Below, piece by piece: positions 1-6,257 of a stretch of 12,198 nucleotides of DNA. The position numbers and the translations under genes were made by a program. The DNA is taken from contig JBLMZW010000205.1 in assembly GCA_050259035.1 (NCBI GenBank), positions 1 through 12,198 on the forward strand, in the 5' to 3' direction. This DNA comes from JBLMZW01 sp050259035 (GTDB lineage Bacteria; Bacillota; Syntrophomonadia; Syntrophomonadales; DTU052). How positions within the stretch are numbered: the first letter of the stretch is position 1; the number at the start of each line of letters is the position of its first letter. The notes below the pieces were generated by a model. It was given only the letters and a program-made list of their open reading frames with translations, made no database searches and had not been told where the DNA came from.

Positions 1-2
1 TA

Positions 3-116
3 ACCCGCCGCTGGAAATCGGTCTCAGCTTCGCCTGGTGTTGTTCGGGCTCGTCAAATTGTCGCTCGCTGGCTTTTGGCCCAACCTTCCGGCCTCACTTG
101 GCAAGACTTCAACTAA
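3..116 (+). CDS. Possible C-terminal tail of an unidentified protein, cut by the left edge
   Basis: An open frame of 37 codons runs from the left edge to a TAA at 114-116. It is rich in Arg, Trp and Ala (for example RARQIVARWLLAQPSG), which looks more like protein than random sequence, but I do not recognise the family. It ends 45 bases before the structured element at 161-290. A protein end followed by a structured RNA would fit the 3' end of a mobile element or intron-like unit, but this is inference only. It could equally be chance; the left edge hides the rest. Confidence 0.18.
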   Translation, partial: TRRWKSVSASPGVVRARQIVARWLLAQPSGLTWQDFN

Positions 117-160
117 CAGGATGGCATAAAATCCGGCAGTGCGGTGTATGACGAGCCGTC

Positions 161-290
161 GGAACTCCCGGCGAGAGTGAGGGCTATGAAGCGGTTGGCG
201 AAACAAGGATGTTTCGACACCTTCCGCCCTAGCTACGGATGGCTAGTCGGAAGGCTACCGCTTCATACCGAACATGAGCCCCGGAGTTCC
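161..290. other. Nested inverted-repeat element; candidate structured RNA or mobile-element end
   Basis: Several inverted repeats are nested in order: GGAACTCC 161-168 with GGAGTTCC 283-290; GGGCT 181-185 with AGCCC 277-281; TATGAAGCGGT 185-195 with ACCGCTTCATA 257-267 (11 perfect pairs; base 185 can serve only one stem). Inside lie two hairpins: AAACA 201-205 with TGTTT 210-214, and CCTTCCG 220-226 with CGGAAGG 248-254, the latter capped by CTAGC 229-233 with GCTAG 242-246. The result is a branched, cloverleaf-like fold of about 130 nucleotides. Such compatible nesting is unlikely by chance. It does not match the short domain V hairpin of group II introns and has no U-tract of a terminator. 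Strand and function are unknown. Confidence 0.55.
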
Positions 291-506
291 AGGCGAGGAA
301 TCTCTCCGCACGGAGGATATTATTCCGTACTAGCTTTAACGCTATGGGGTAAAATTCTTTTAATTTTTCAGCAAATATTCAGCAACTACTCAATTATTGT
401 TCAGGTCCTGTTAAGGGTTAATTCAGTTACCAGGGGTATATTAACTCTAGGCATTGGCAGCCCAAAGCTATTTGACTTATGGGTCTGGTGAAAGAAAGGG
501 GATACC
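291..506. other. Non-coding stretch upstream of the glycosylation operon
   Basis: No reading frame here looks real. It has a short palindrome, CTCCG 304-308 with CGGAG 311-315, then A+T-rich sequence. The promoter of the downstream operon should lie here, but I see no clear pair of -35 and -10 boxes: TATATT near 438 is the best -10 candidate and lacks a good -35. The last bases (AGAAAGGGG about 493-501) are the ribosome binding site of the next gene. Confidence 0.4.
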
Positions 507-2642
507 ATGGATCAGAAAAGTAAAAGGCGCCCAGATGTATTTTTAATAGTCGTTGCTTTATTATCCGCATTTCTGAACATGTTTGGTATATGGAAGACCC
601 AATATGCAAATGCCTATTATACTTCTGCCGTCACTAGCATGCTGCAAAGTTTTCATAACTTTTTCTTCAATTCATTCGACCCTGGCGGTTTCGTTAGCAT
701 TGATAAACCGCCGTTGGTGTTCTGGATCCAGACCCTCTTCGCTTCGGTTTTTGGAGTTCACGGATGGAGTGTCATTCTACCTCAGGCCCTGGCCGGCGTG
801 GGTTCGGTTATTCTTCTTTATTATCTGGTGAAGCCAACTTATGGCCGGACCGCAGCACGGCTGGCCAGCCTGATTATGGCCTTAACCCCGATAGCGGTGG
901 CAGTCAGTCGAACTAATAACATTGATTCCATGCTGGTATTCACACTACTAGTTGCTGCCTGGATGCTCTTTAAGGGTGTTCATACCCAGAAAGCAGCCTG
1001 GATTCTGGGCGCATTTGCCATGATAGGACTGGGTTTCAATATGAAGATGCTCCAAGCTTATCTGGTGGTTCCGGCTTTTTACCTGTTTTATCTGCTGGCT
1101 TTTAAAGTGGATTGGAAAAAGAAGCTGACCGTGCTCGTAGTAGCTACGGTGATTTTAGTCGGAGTATCCTTGTCCTGGGCGGTGATCGTTGACTCCATAC
1201 CACAGGCTAACCGTCCTTATGTAGGTGGTAGTAAGACCAATTCCGTTTTGGAACTGGCCTTTAACTATAATGGTGTTTCGCGTTTGTTAGGCATGAACGG
1301 GGGAGATGGGAGCCCGGGAACAAAGGATGGCTTAAGGGCCAAGGACGGAAATATGTCCCCGGGCTATTTTACCCCCCCGAATGGGTCTGGCAATAACACA
1401 ACCGATGATGGAAAACGGTTTGCTCCGCCGAATGGATTTGCCACTCCCCGTGGTTCATATATATACGGCGACAACCAACCGGGAATGCCCGGCCTGGACG
1501 GGTTACCAGATTCTGCCGCTGGTGGCTTCCGGCCGGGCAACGGCCCCGGGCCTGACTTTAGCACCCGAAATTCATTTGGAAGAGGTTTCGGGGGCGGCGG
1601 TATGTTCGGTACCGGACAACCCGGTCCATTGCGCCTGCTGCAATCAGAACTATCTGGACAAATAAGCTGGTTTTTACCCTTTGCGATATTGGCGAGCGTC
1701 GGTTTACTGGCAGGGATTCGCCGCCGGAAGTTTCTAACTCCCAGGGAAAACGAAACTCTGTTCTGGCTGGCCTGGTTGGTCCCGATGGTTGTGTTCTTCA
1801 GTATCGCCGGGTTTTTCCACCAATACTATCTCATTATGCTGGCTCCTGCCATAGCTGCTTTAAGCGGAGGGGGCGGGATAGCACTCTGGAAAATGTTTCG
1901 CGACAAAGAAGGTTGGAAACAATGGTTGTTGCCTCTGGCTCTGGCGGTTTCCACGGCTTTTGAATTGTATATCCTTTGGCCCTACCGTACGCAAATCGGC
2001 CAGGGGTGGATTATAGGAATTGCCCTTATAGGTTTGGCTGCGTTGATCGTACTGTTCTGTGCTGAACGGCCCAAATGGTCTCGTATGGCTGCAATAACTG
2101 GAGTACTGGTCTTATTGGCAGCCCCGGCCTACTGGTCAGCTACACCAATTGTTTACGGTGATAATTACGTTATGCCTCAAGCCGGTCCTGATCATAAACC
2201 CGGGTTCAGCCAGAAGTTCCAACCCAGAAACGACAAGTCTGATTCCGGCATCAATAAAAAATTGCTCCAATATGTAACTAAGAATAATACGGGGGAGACC
2301 TATCTTTTTGCCACCACCAGTTCCAATGGTGCCAATGCCTATATCATTGAGAGCGGCAAGCCGGTCATGGCCATGGGAGGTTTCTCGGGCCAGGATTCCA
2401 TTTTAACAGTGGAAAAAGTCAAAAAGATGGTAGCAGACGGTAAAATCAAGTTCTTCTTAATTTCTTCCGGCGAGAGAAACAGGGGCCCGGGGGGAGGAGG
2501 CAGTTCTGAGGTTTTGAATTGGATCAGGGAGAACAGTACCCGGATACCCGATTCTGAATGGAAATCGTCGACCTCCGAAACCGGCCATTTTGTGGGATTT
2601 GGCCAGAGCGAAGCTTTATATAAAGTCAACGTTAAGAGTTAG
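507..2642 (+). CDS. GT39-family membrane glycosyltransferase (YkcB/ArnT/PMT-like)
   Basis: This 711-residue protein is predicted to take a sugar from a polyprenyl-phosphate carrier and transfer it to an acceptor on the outer face of the membrane. The GT39/PMT signature is in the first outer loop: FDPGGFVSIDKPPL (57-70), with the likely catalytic Asp66 before KPP. About ten or more hydrophobic segments follow (roughly 10-28, 88-107, 117-155, 162-198, 205-228, 385-402, 415-500, 505-550). Residues about 263-374 form a Gly/Pro/Asn-rich, low-complexity outer insertion before the conserved QISWFLPFAI segment. The C-terminal third (about 560-711) is a soluble outer domain with MAMGGFSGQD, as in B. 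subtilis YkcB-like proteins. The ATG follows AAAGGGGAT. It heads an operon; the GT2 gene begins 11 bases after its stop. The acceptor is unknown. Confidence 0.88.
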   Translation: MDQKSKRRPDVFLIVVALLSAFLNMFGIWKTQYANAYYTSAVTSMLQSFHNFFFNSFDPGGFVSIDKPPLVFWIQTLFASVFGVHGWSVILPQALAGVGSVILLYYLVKPTYGRTAARLASLIMALTPIAVAVSRTNNIDSMLVFTLLVAAWMLFKGVHTQKAAWILGAFAMIGLGFNMKMLQAYLVVPAFYLFYLLAFKVDWKKKLTVLVVATVILVGVSLSWAVIVDSIPQANRPYVGGSKTNSVLELAFNYNGVSRLLGMNGGDGSPGTKDGLRAKDGNMSPGYFTPPNGSGNNTTDDGKRFAPPNGFATPRGSYIYGDNQPGMPGLDGLPDSAAGGFRPGNGPGPDFSTRNSFGRGFGGGGMFGTGQPGPLRLLQSELSGQISWFLPFAILASVGLLAGIRRRKFLTPRENETLFWLAWLVPMVVFFSIAGFFHQYYLIMLAPAIAALSGGGGIALWKMFRDKEGWKQWLLPLALAVSTAFELYILWPYRTQIGQGWIIGIALIGLAALIVLFCAERPKWSRMAAITGVLVLLAAPAYWSATPIVYGDNYVMPQAGPDHKPGFSQKFQPRNDKSDSGINKKLLQYVTKNNTGETYLFATTSSNGANAYIIESGKPVMAMGGFSGQDSILTVEKVKKMVADGKIKFFLISSGERNRGPGGGGSSEVLNWIRENSTRIPDSEWKSSTSETGHFVGFGQSEALYKVNVKS

Positions 2643-2653
2643 GAGCGAGGAAT

Positions 2654-3691
2654 ATGAATAACCACGTAAAATATTCAATTGTTATTCCCGTTTTAAATGA
2701 AGAAGTGGTGGTAAACGAAACCTATCAACGGCTAACGACGGTTATGAGATCGCTCGGAGAACCATATGAATTGCTTTTTGTCAACGACGGCAGTACTGAT
2801 ACAACAGCAGAAGTTATTAAGGGGTTTATGTGGTCGGATCCAAGTGTAAGGACACTTGACTTTTCTCGTAACTTCGGGCATCAAGTAGCCATTTCCGCTG
2901 GAATGGACTACGCCCTGGGAGATGCTATTGTGATAATAGATGGCGACTTACAGGATCCCCCGGAGTTGATTCCTTTAATGATTGAAAAATGGAGAGAAGG
3001 ATTTGAGGTAGTCTATGCCCGGCGTTCCAAAAGGGAAGGGGAAACCACATTTAAAAAATGGACTGCTGCCGTATTCTACAGGTTGCTTCGCTCCCTGACG
3101 GAAATTGAGATTCCGCTGGATACCGGCGACTTTCGTTTAATAGACCGTAAAGTCTGTGACGTTCTAAAAGGCATAAGGGAGAAAAACCGCTTTGTACGGG
3201 GCCTGATCAGCTGGGTTGGTTTCCGTCAAACTGCCATTGAGTACGTTCGCCGGGAAAGATTTGCCGGTGAGACCAAATACCCGTTTAAGAAAATGCTGCG
3301 GCTATCTCTCGACGGAATTACCTCTTTCTCTTATAAACCATTAAAACTGGCTGCTTACTTAGGAGTAACAGTTTCGATTGTAAGTCTTGTCTATATGGCT
3401 GTCGCCCTGGGACGGCAGTTAGCCGGCTCAGGTGCAGTAAGCGGGGTGGCCTGGGGTATTGCCGGCCTGGGACTTTTAGATGGAGTTATTTTGATAACCT
3501 TAGGGATCCTTGGAGAGTATGCGGGCAGGATTTTAGACGAAGTTAGAGGCCGTCCCTTGTATATCCTGCGCAACCAAAAAGAAAGCGAGAGTCTTCAGTC
3601 AAATGAGGTTACCTTGGAATTTGAAAAACAGGAGTCGGAACAGACAATTCCTACGATTCTGCACCGTAGGGTTAGTAAATACATCCGTTGA
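2654..3691 (+). CDS. Polyprenyl-phosphate glycosyltransferase, GT2 DPM1-like (YkcC/GtrB/CsbB-like)
   Basis: This 345-residue protein is expected to transfer a sugar from a nucleotide donor to undecaprenyl phosphate on the inner membrane face. Visible motifs of the DPM1-like GT2 fold are the N-terminal VIPVLNEE (10-17), VNDGSTD (43-49), the metal-binding DGDLQDPP (96-103), GDFRLIDR (158-165) and ERFAGETKYP (201-210). Two membrane helices lie at about 230-252 and 266-290, as in the GtrB/CsbB/YkcC group. The family normally ends near the GRPLYI segment (299-304); here about 35 more charged residues follow, and their last 29 codons overlap the start of the next gene in another frame. The start follows an AGGAGCGAGG site directly after the previous stop. 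The sugar cannot be read from sequence; the linked epimerase suggests a galactose or N-acetylgalactosamine type. Confidence 0.92.
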   Translation: MNNHVKYSIVIPVLNEEVVVNETYQRLTTVMRSLGEPYELLFVNDGSTDTTAEVIKGFMWSDPSVRTLDFSRNFGHQVAISAGMDYALGDAIVIIDGDLQDPPELIPLMIEKWREGFEVVYARRSKREGETTFKKWTAAVFYRLLRSLTEIEIPLDTGDFRLIDRKVCDVLKGIREKNRFVRGLISWVGFRQTAIEYVRRERFAGETKYPFKKMLRLSLDGITSFSYKPLKLAAYLGVTVSIVSLVYMAVALGRQLAGSGAVSGVAWGIAGLGLLDGVILITLGILGEYAGRILDEVRGRPLYILRNQKESESLQSNEVTLEFEKQESEQTIPTILHRRVSKYIR

Positions 3692-4022
3692 CCTGACCTT
3701 CTTTTATATTCTTACCCGGTGGGAATGGCCTTATCTGGCGGCTCAAGTTGTGGCTTATCTAGCCGGTGTGGTCAATAGTTATATTCTTAATCGCCGGTGG
3801 ACCTTTGGGAAAACCGACCGGGCAAACGCTCTGGAAGCAGGTAAGTTCTTAATTGTAAATGGATGTTCATTGTTAGTTTCATTCATATTGATCTTTGTAC
3901 TATACGATACCGGTCATCTTAACCTTTGGGTAGCCAAGGGATTAGCTACCACCGGTGGAATTATCGTAAATTTCCTGGGCAGTCGACTCTGGGTTTTTGC
4001 CCGTGAAGGAGAGGTAATATGA
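3603..4022 (+). CDS. GtrA-family small membrane protein (GtcA-like), putative lipid-linked sugar flippase
   Basis: This 139-residue protein has four hydrophobic segments (about 15-36, 43-61, 80-102, 109-130). The opening FLRFCTVGLVNTSVDLTFFYIL and the SYILNRRWTFG segment are typical of the GtrA family, in which GtrA and GtcA are thought to flip a lipid-phosphate sugar so that the outer glycosyltransferase can use it. The ATG at 3603 lies inside the end of the GT2 gene (89-base overlap in a different frame) and has only a weak upstream GAGAG; TTG at 3621 is an alternative start still before the first helix. The downstream epimerase overlaps by ATGA. Translation is probably coupled along the operon. 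Confidence 0.87.
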   Translation: MRLPWNLKNRSRNRQFLRFCTVGLVNTSVDLTFFYILTRWEWPYLAAQVVAYLAGVVNSYILNRRWTFGKTDRANALEAGKFLIVNGCSLLVSFILIFVLYDTGHLNLWVAKGLATTGGIIVNFLGSRLWVFAREGEVI

Positions 4023-5017
4023 AACCTGTACTGATTACTGGAGGCGCAGGCTATATCGGCAGCCATACCGTTCGGGAACTGCGGAAAAAAGGAATACCCG
4101 TTATAGTTCTCGATAATTTGACCACCGGTCACCGGGAAGCGGTTCAGGAGGTAACATTTTATGAAGGTGACATTGCCAATAGAGTATTAGTGGAGTCCAT
4201 TGTAAGGGCACACCAGGTTGACTCAGTTATCCATTTCGCCGGCAAATGCATGGTTGCCGAATCCTTGACCCGGCCGGATCTTTATTTTCATGAGAACACA
4301 GTAAAGTCATTTGCTTTTCTGGAGACTGCAGTAAGAGTAGGGGTAAAGAACATAGTGTTTTCGTCGACAGCGGCAGTTTATGGGATTCCCGATAGGATCC
4401 CCGTTCGGGAGGATGCCCAACTTCATCCTATCAACCCTTACGGTGCTTCAAAACGTATGATTGAAGAATATATAGAGTGGCTGGGAAAGGTATATGGAGT
4501 TGGCTGGATAAGCCTGCGATATTTTAACGCTGCGGGGGCCTCGTTGGATGGGTTTATAGGAGAAGACCATCGAGCCGAGACTCATCTTATTCCATTGGTT
4601 CTACAAACTGCTCAGGGAGTCAAAGAGAAGGTTTCAGTATTCGGAACAGATTATTCAACCGACGATGGGACATGCATCCGTGATTATATCCATGTTCTTG
4701 ACTTGGCTCAAGCGCACATTCTGGCCTTACAGGCTCTTGAACAGGGAAAGCCTAGCCGGGTTTTAAATGTAGGCAGCGGGAACGGTTTCTCGGTCAGAGA
4801 GATTATCCGAAAAGCGGAGTCAATTACCGGGTGCCACATTAAGGTTGAGTTTACCTGTCGAAGGGAGGGAGACCCGCCGGTATTAGTAGCTGATAGCACC
4901 GCATTGAGAGAAGCCCTGGGGTGGGAGCCCAGGTACAGCGATTTGGAAACCATATTAACCAGCGCCTGGCAATGGCATAAGACCCATCCTAATGGCTGGA
5001 ACTCTCGGCCAGATTAA
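4019..5017 (+). CDS. galE: UDP-glucose 4-epimerase
   Basis: This is a 332-residue extended short-chain dehydrogenase/reductase that interconverts UDP-glucose and UDP-galactose (or the N-acetyl forms) with bound NAD in the cytoplasm. The N-terminal nucleotide-binding loop is GGAGYIG (8-14), with Asp32 at the end of strand 2 for the NAD ribose. Catalytic residues are visible in SSTAAVYG (115-122) and Tyr141-x-x-x-Lys145 (YGASK). ISLRYFNAAGAS is typical of GalE and the length matches the family. The ATG overlaps the stop of the GtrA-like gene by four bases, behind GGAGAGG. As the last gene of the operon it probably supplies the sugar nucleotide for the GT2 enzyme. UDP-glucose versus UDP-GlcNAc preference cannot be decided here. 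Confidence 0.92.
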   Translation: MKPVLITGGAGYIGSHTVRELRKKGIPVIVLDNLTTGHREAVQEVTFYEGDIANRVLVESIVRAHQVDSVIHFAGKCMVAESLTRPDLYFHENTVKSFAFLETAVRVGVKNIVFSSTAAVYGIPDRIPVREDAQLHPINPYGASKRMIEEYIEWLGKVYGVGWISLRYFNAAGASLDGFIGEDHRAETHLIPLVLQTAQGVKEKVSVFGTDYSTDDGTCIRDYIHVLDLAQAHILALQALEQGKPSRVLNVGSGNGFSVREIIRKAESITGCHIKVEFTCRREGDPPVLVADSTALREALGWEPRYSDLETILTSAWQWHKTHPNGWNSRPD

Positions 5018-5122
5018 ACGGGGAATTATCGAAGAGAGATTCAAAACGGATTTCTATAAGGATAAAAGCCGAACTATTTTTTAAAACATTGAAATAGTAA
5101 GCAGAAAGGTGGGGAATCAAAG

Positions 5123-5896
5123 TTGGATAAGAGAAGGAAGAATGTCCTGGAATTAGTTCTGGTGGTTAGTCTTTTACTTAATATGAGTGGTTCAGCAACG
5201 GCGGCCCAAACAAGTCAGGCAACAGTGACAACTAAAACGAAAGTATCTTCTAGCACTACCTTGAATAATAGTTTAAACGCATTGGTCAAGAAAGGCACTC
5301 TGACTAAAAATCAGGCCAGCACAGTAATCAAAGCCTTACAGGCGGTAAAACCAGGCAGTGGTAAAAAATATACTGACGTACTTGCCGCACTGGTCAAGAA
5401 AAAAACTATAACCAAAGCGCAATCCAATGCTATTTTAAAGGTTCTGCCGGCCGCACCGGCAAAAGGGAGAAATGGACCTTTGGCCGATCTGGTTAAGAAA
5501 GGAACTATTACCCAGACCCAGGCTGATGCAGTGATGAAAGCCATGCAGGGACAAAAACCGGGGGAGAATAATTCATCAACCATCCTTAACCAGCTGGTTA
5601 GTAAGAAAACCATTACTAAGATTCAGGCAAATGCGATTTTAAAAGCTATGCCGTCCGCGCCGCCCCAGGGGGGAGGAGGACCTTTATCCAATTTGGTGAA
5701 GGGTGGAACTCTAACCCAGGCTCAAGCTGATGCGGTAATGAAGGCCATGCAGGGACAAAAATCAGGGGACAATAACATGTCAATTATCCTCTCTCAACTG
5801 GTAAGTAAAAAGACTATAACTCAGACCCAGGCGGATGCCATATTAAAAAACATGGCTAATAGAAAACCTCCCGGGGGATCTCAACAAACGGTTTAA
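5123..5896 (+). CDS. Secreted helical-repeat protein (six units, 68-residue A/B super-repeat)
   Basis: I do not recognise a named family. The start is TTG at 5123, nine bases after AAAGGTGGGG. Residues 1-28 form a signal peptide (KRR, hydrophobic core, likely cut after ATAA). Then come six units of about 34 residues around a core like LVKKGTITQTQADAVMKAM, starting near residues 47, 83, 115, 147, 183 and 215, a helix-turn-helix pattern. Units alternate: one type ends KAMQGQK, the other ends in a Pro/Gly-rich linker, and units 3+4 match 5+6 in a 68-residue (204-base) step. The core resembles the (L)V.KG.IT.xQAD motif of DUF2680/YckD-like secreted proteins, but that is a resemblance only. It lies 105 bases after galE on the same strand with no clear terminator between, so co-expression with the glycosylation genes is possible. 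Confidence 0.8.
   Translation: MDKRRKNVLELVLVVSLLLNMSGSATAAQTSQATVTTKTKVSSSTTLNNSLNALVKKGTLTKNQASTVIKALQAVKPGSGKKYTDVLAALVKKKTITKAQSNAILKVLPAAPAKGRNGPLADLVKKGTITQTQADAVMKAMQGQKPGENNSSTILNQLVSKKTITKIQANAILKAMPSAPPQGGGGPLSNLVKGGTLTQAQADAVMKAMQGQKSGDNNMSIILSQLVSKKTITQTQADAILKNMANRKPPGGSQQTV
5312..5860 (+). repeat. In-gene tandem repeats, 204-base period in the second half
   Basis: Within the secreted repeat gene, the segment beginning GCTGATGC at 5522 returns at 5726, exactly 204 bases (68 codons) later, including the shared CATGCAGGGACAAAAA stretch. Earlier units are more diverged. This points to a fairly recent duplication of a two-unit module on top of an older single-unit series. Confidence 0.75.
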
Positions 5897-5907
5897 TAAA
5901 CCCGTTT
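5886..5907 (+). terminator. Weak hairpin over the stop of the repeat-protein gene
   Basis: AAACG GTTT (5886-5894) can pair with AAAC (5898-5901) and CGTTT (5903-5907), with one bulged C and a three-base loop. It covers the TAA stop and has no T-run after it, so it is at best a poor terminator and may act only as 3' end protection. Confidence 0.25.
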
Positions 5908-5931
5908 AGTAACCCATAACAATCGAACTGC

Positions 5932-6013
5932 AGTCTGTGTGAAGAGCTTATTAAATGAAGTTAGTACATATCAATTGTTGAAACCATTCAAACTATGAAT
6001 CTTCACACAGACT
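5932..6013. repeat. Perfect 14-base inverted repeat with 54-base spacer
   Basis: AGTCTGTGTGAAGA at 5932-5945 is the exact reverse complement of 6000-6013. The spacer holds a small hairpin (TTGAA 5978-5982 with TTCAA 5987-5991). AATGAAG at 5954-5960 in the spacer could also pair with CTTCATT at 6018-6024 just outside the right arm, a pseudoknot-like arrangement. There is no T-run, so it is not a standard terminator. It could be a small mobile-element remnant or a regulatory RNA; function unknown. Confidence 0.65.
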
Positions 6014-6056
6014 AAGGCTTCATTACTTTTAAAGACCCACCATATAAGGCAATTCT

Positions 6057-6230
6057 TTATAAACCTATAACAAAAACGCCTTTGTCGACCTCACGTGTTT
6101 GAATCTTTCTAATCGCATAATTGGAATTAGGGTAAGGCATATACTCCTCGATCAGGAAAGCCTCCTTTATCTGGTCTGTGATAGGAAAAATATCCCTTGA
6201 TGCATGTATTATAATTGTACTAAGGGTCAT
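6057..6230 (-). CDS. Possible small ORF or gene remnant, 57 codons
   Basis: On the minus strand an ATG at 6230 opens 57 codons to a TAA at 6057. The last two thirds (for example EEYMPYPNSNYAIRKIQTRE) have balanced, protein-like composition, unlike frames in non-coding DNA. There is no ribosome binding site before the ATG; an AAAGGAGG core lies inside the frame, followed five bases later only by a CTG near 6161. It may be the 3' remnant of a decayed gene or a tiny gene with an unusual start. I do not recognise it. It overlaps the likely promoter of the first cyclase gene. Confidence 0.3.
   Translation of the reverse strand: MTLSTIIIHASRDIFPITDQIKEAFLIEEYMPYPNSNYAIRKIQTREVDKGVFVIGL
6210..6215 (+). 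promoter_or_regulatory. Likely -10 box of first diguanylate cyclase gene
   Basis: TATAATTG lies 48 bases before the chosen ATG at 6258. A similar TACAATTG lies 47 bases before the paralogous gene at 7551. This shared position and sequence support a -10 role, though no good -35 is seen 16-18 bases upstream, so an activator or alternative sigma factor may be needed. Confidence 0.35.
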
Positions 6231-6257
6231 TCATAGAAAAATAGGGACGTGGTTTAT

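Noticed and set aside
154..200. GAGCCGT start resembling group II intron domain V
   Set aside because: The roughly 34-base hairpin with a closing GGTTC-type arm and tetraloop of domain V cannot be formed here; the bases pair at long range instead.
1364..1665. Frames on both strands inside the GT39 Gly-rich insertion
   Set aside because: They are by-products of the repetitive G+C-rich coding sequence; the GT39 frame is continuous and matches its family on both sides.
5312..5860. CRISPR array
   Set aside because: The repeats are in frame, degenerate and explained by protein units; there are no identical short repeats with unique spacers and no cas genes.
6249..6257. GTG 6249 as the start of the first cyclase
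   Set aside because: AGGGA ends one base before it, and the paralogue aligns from the Met at 6258.
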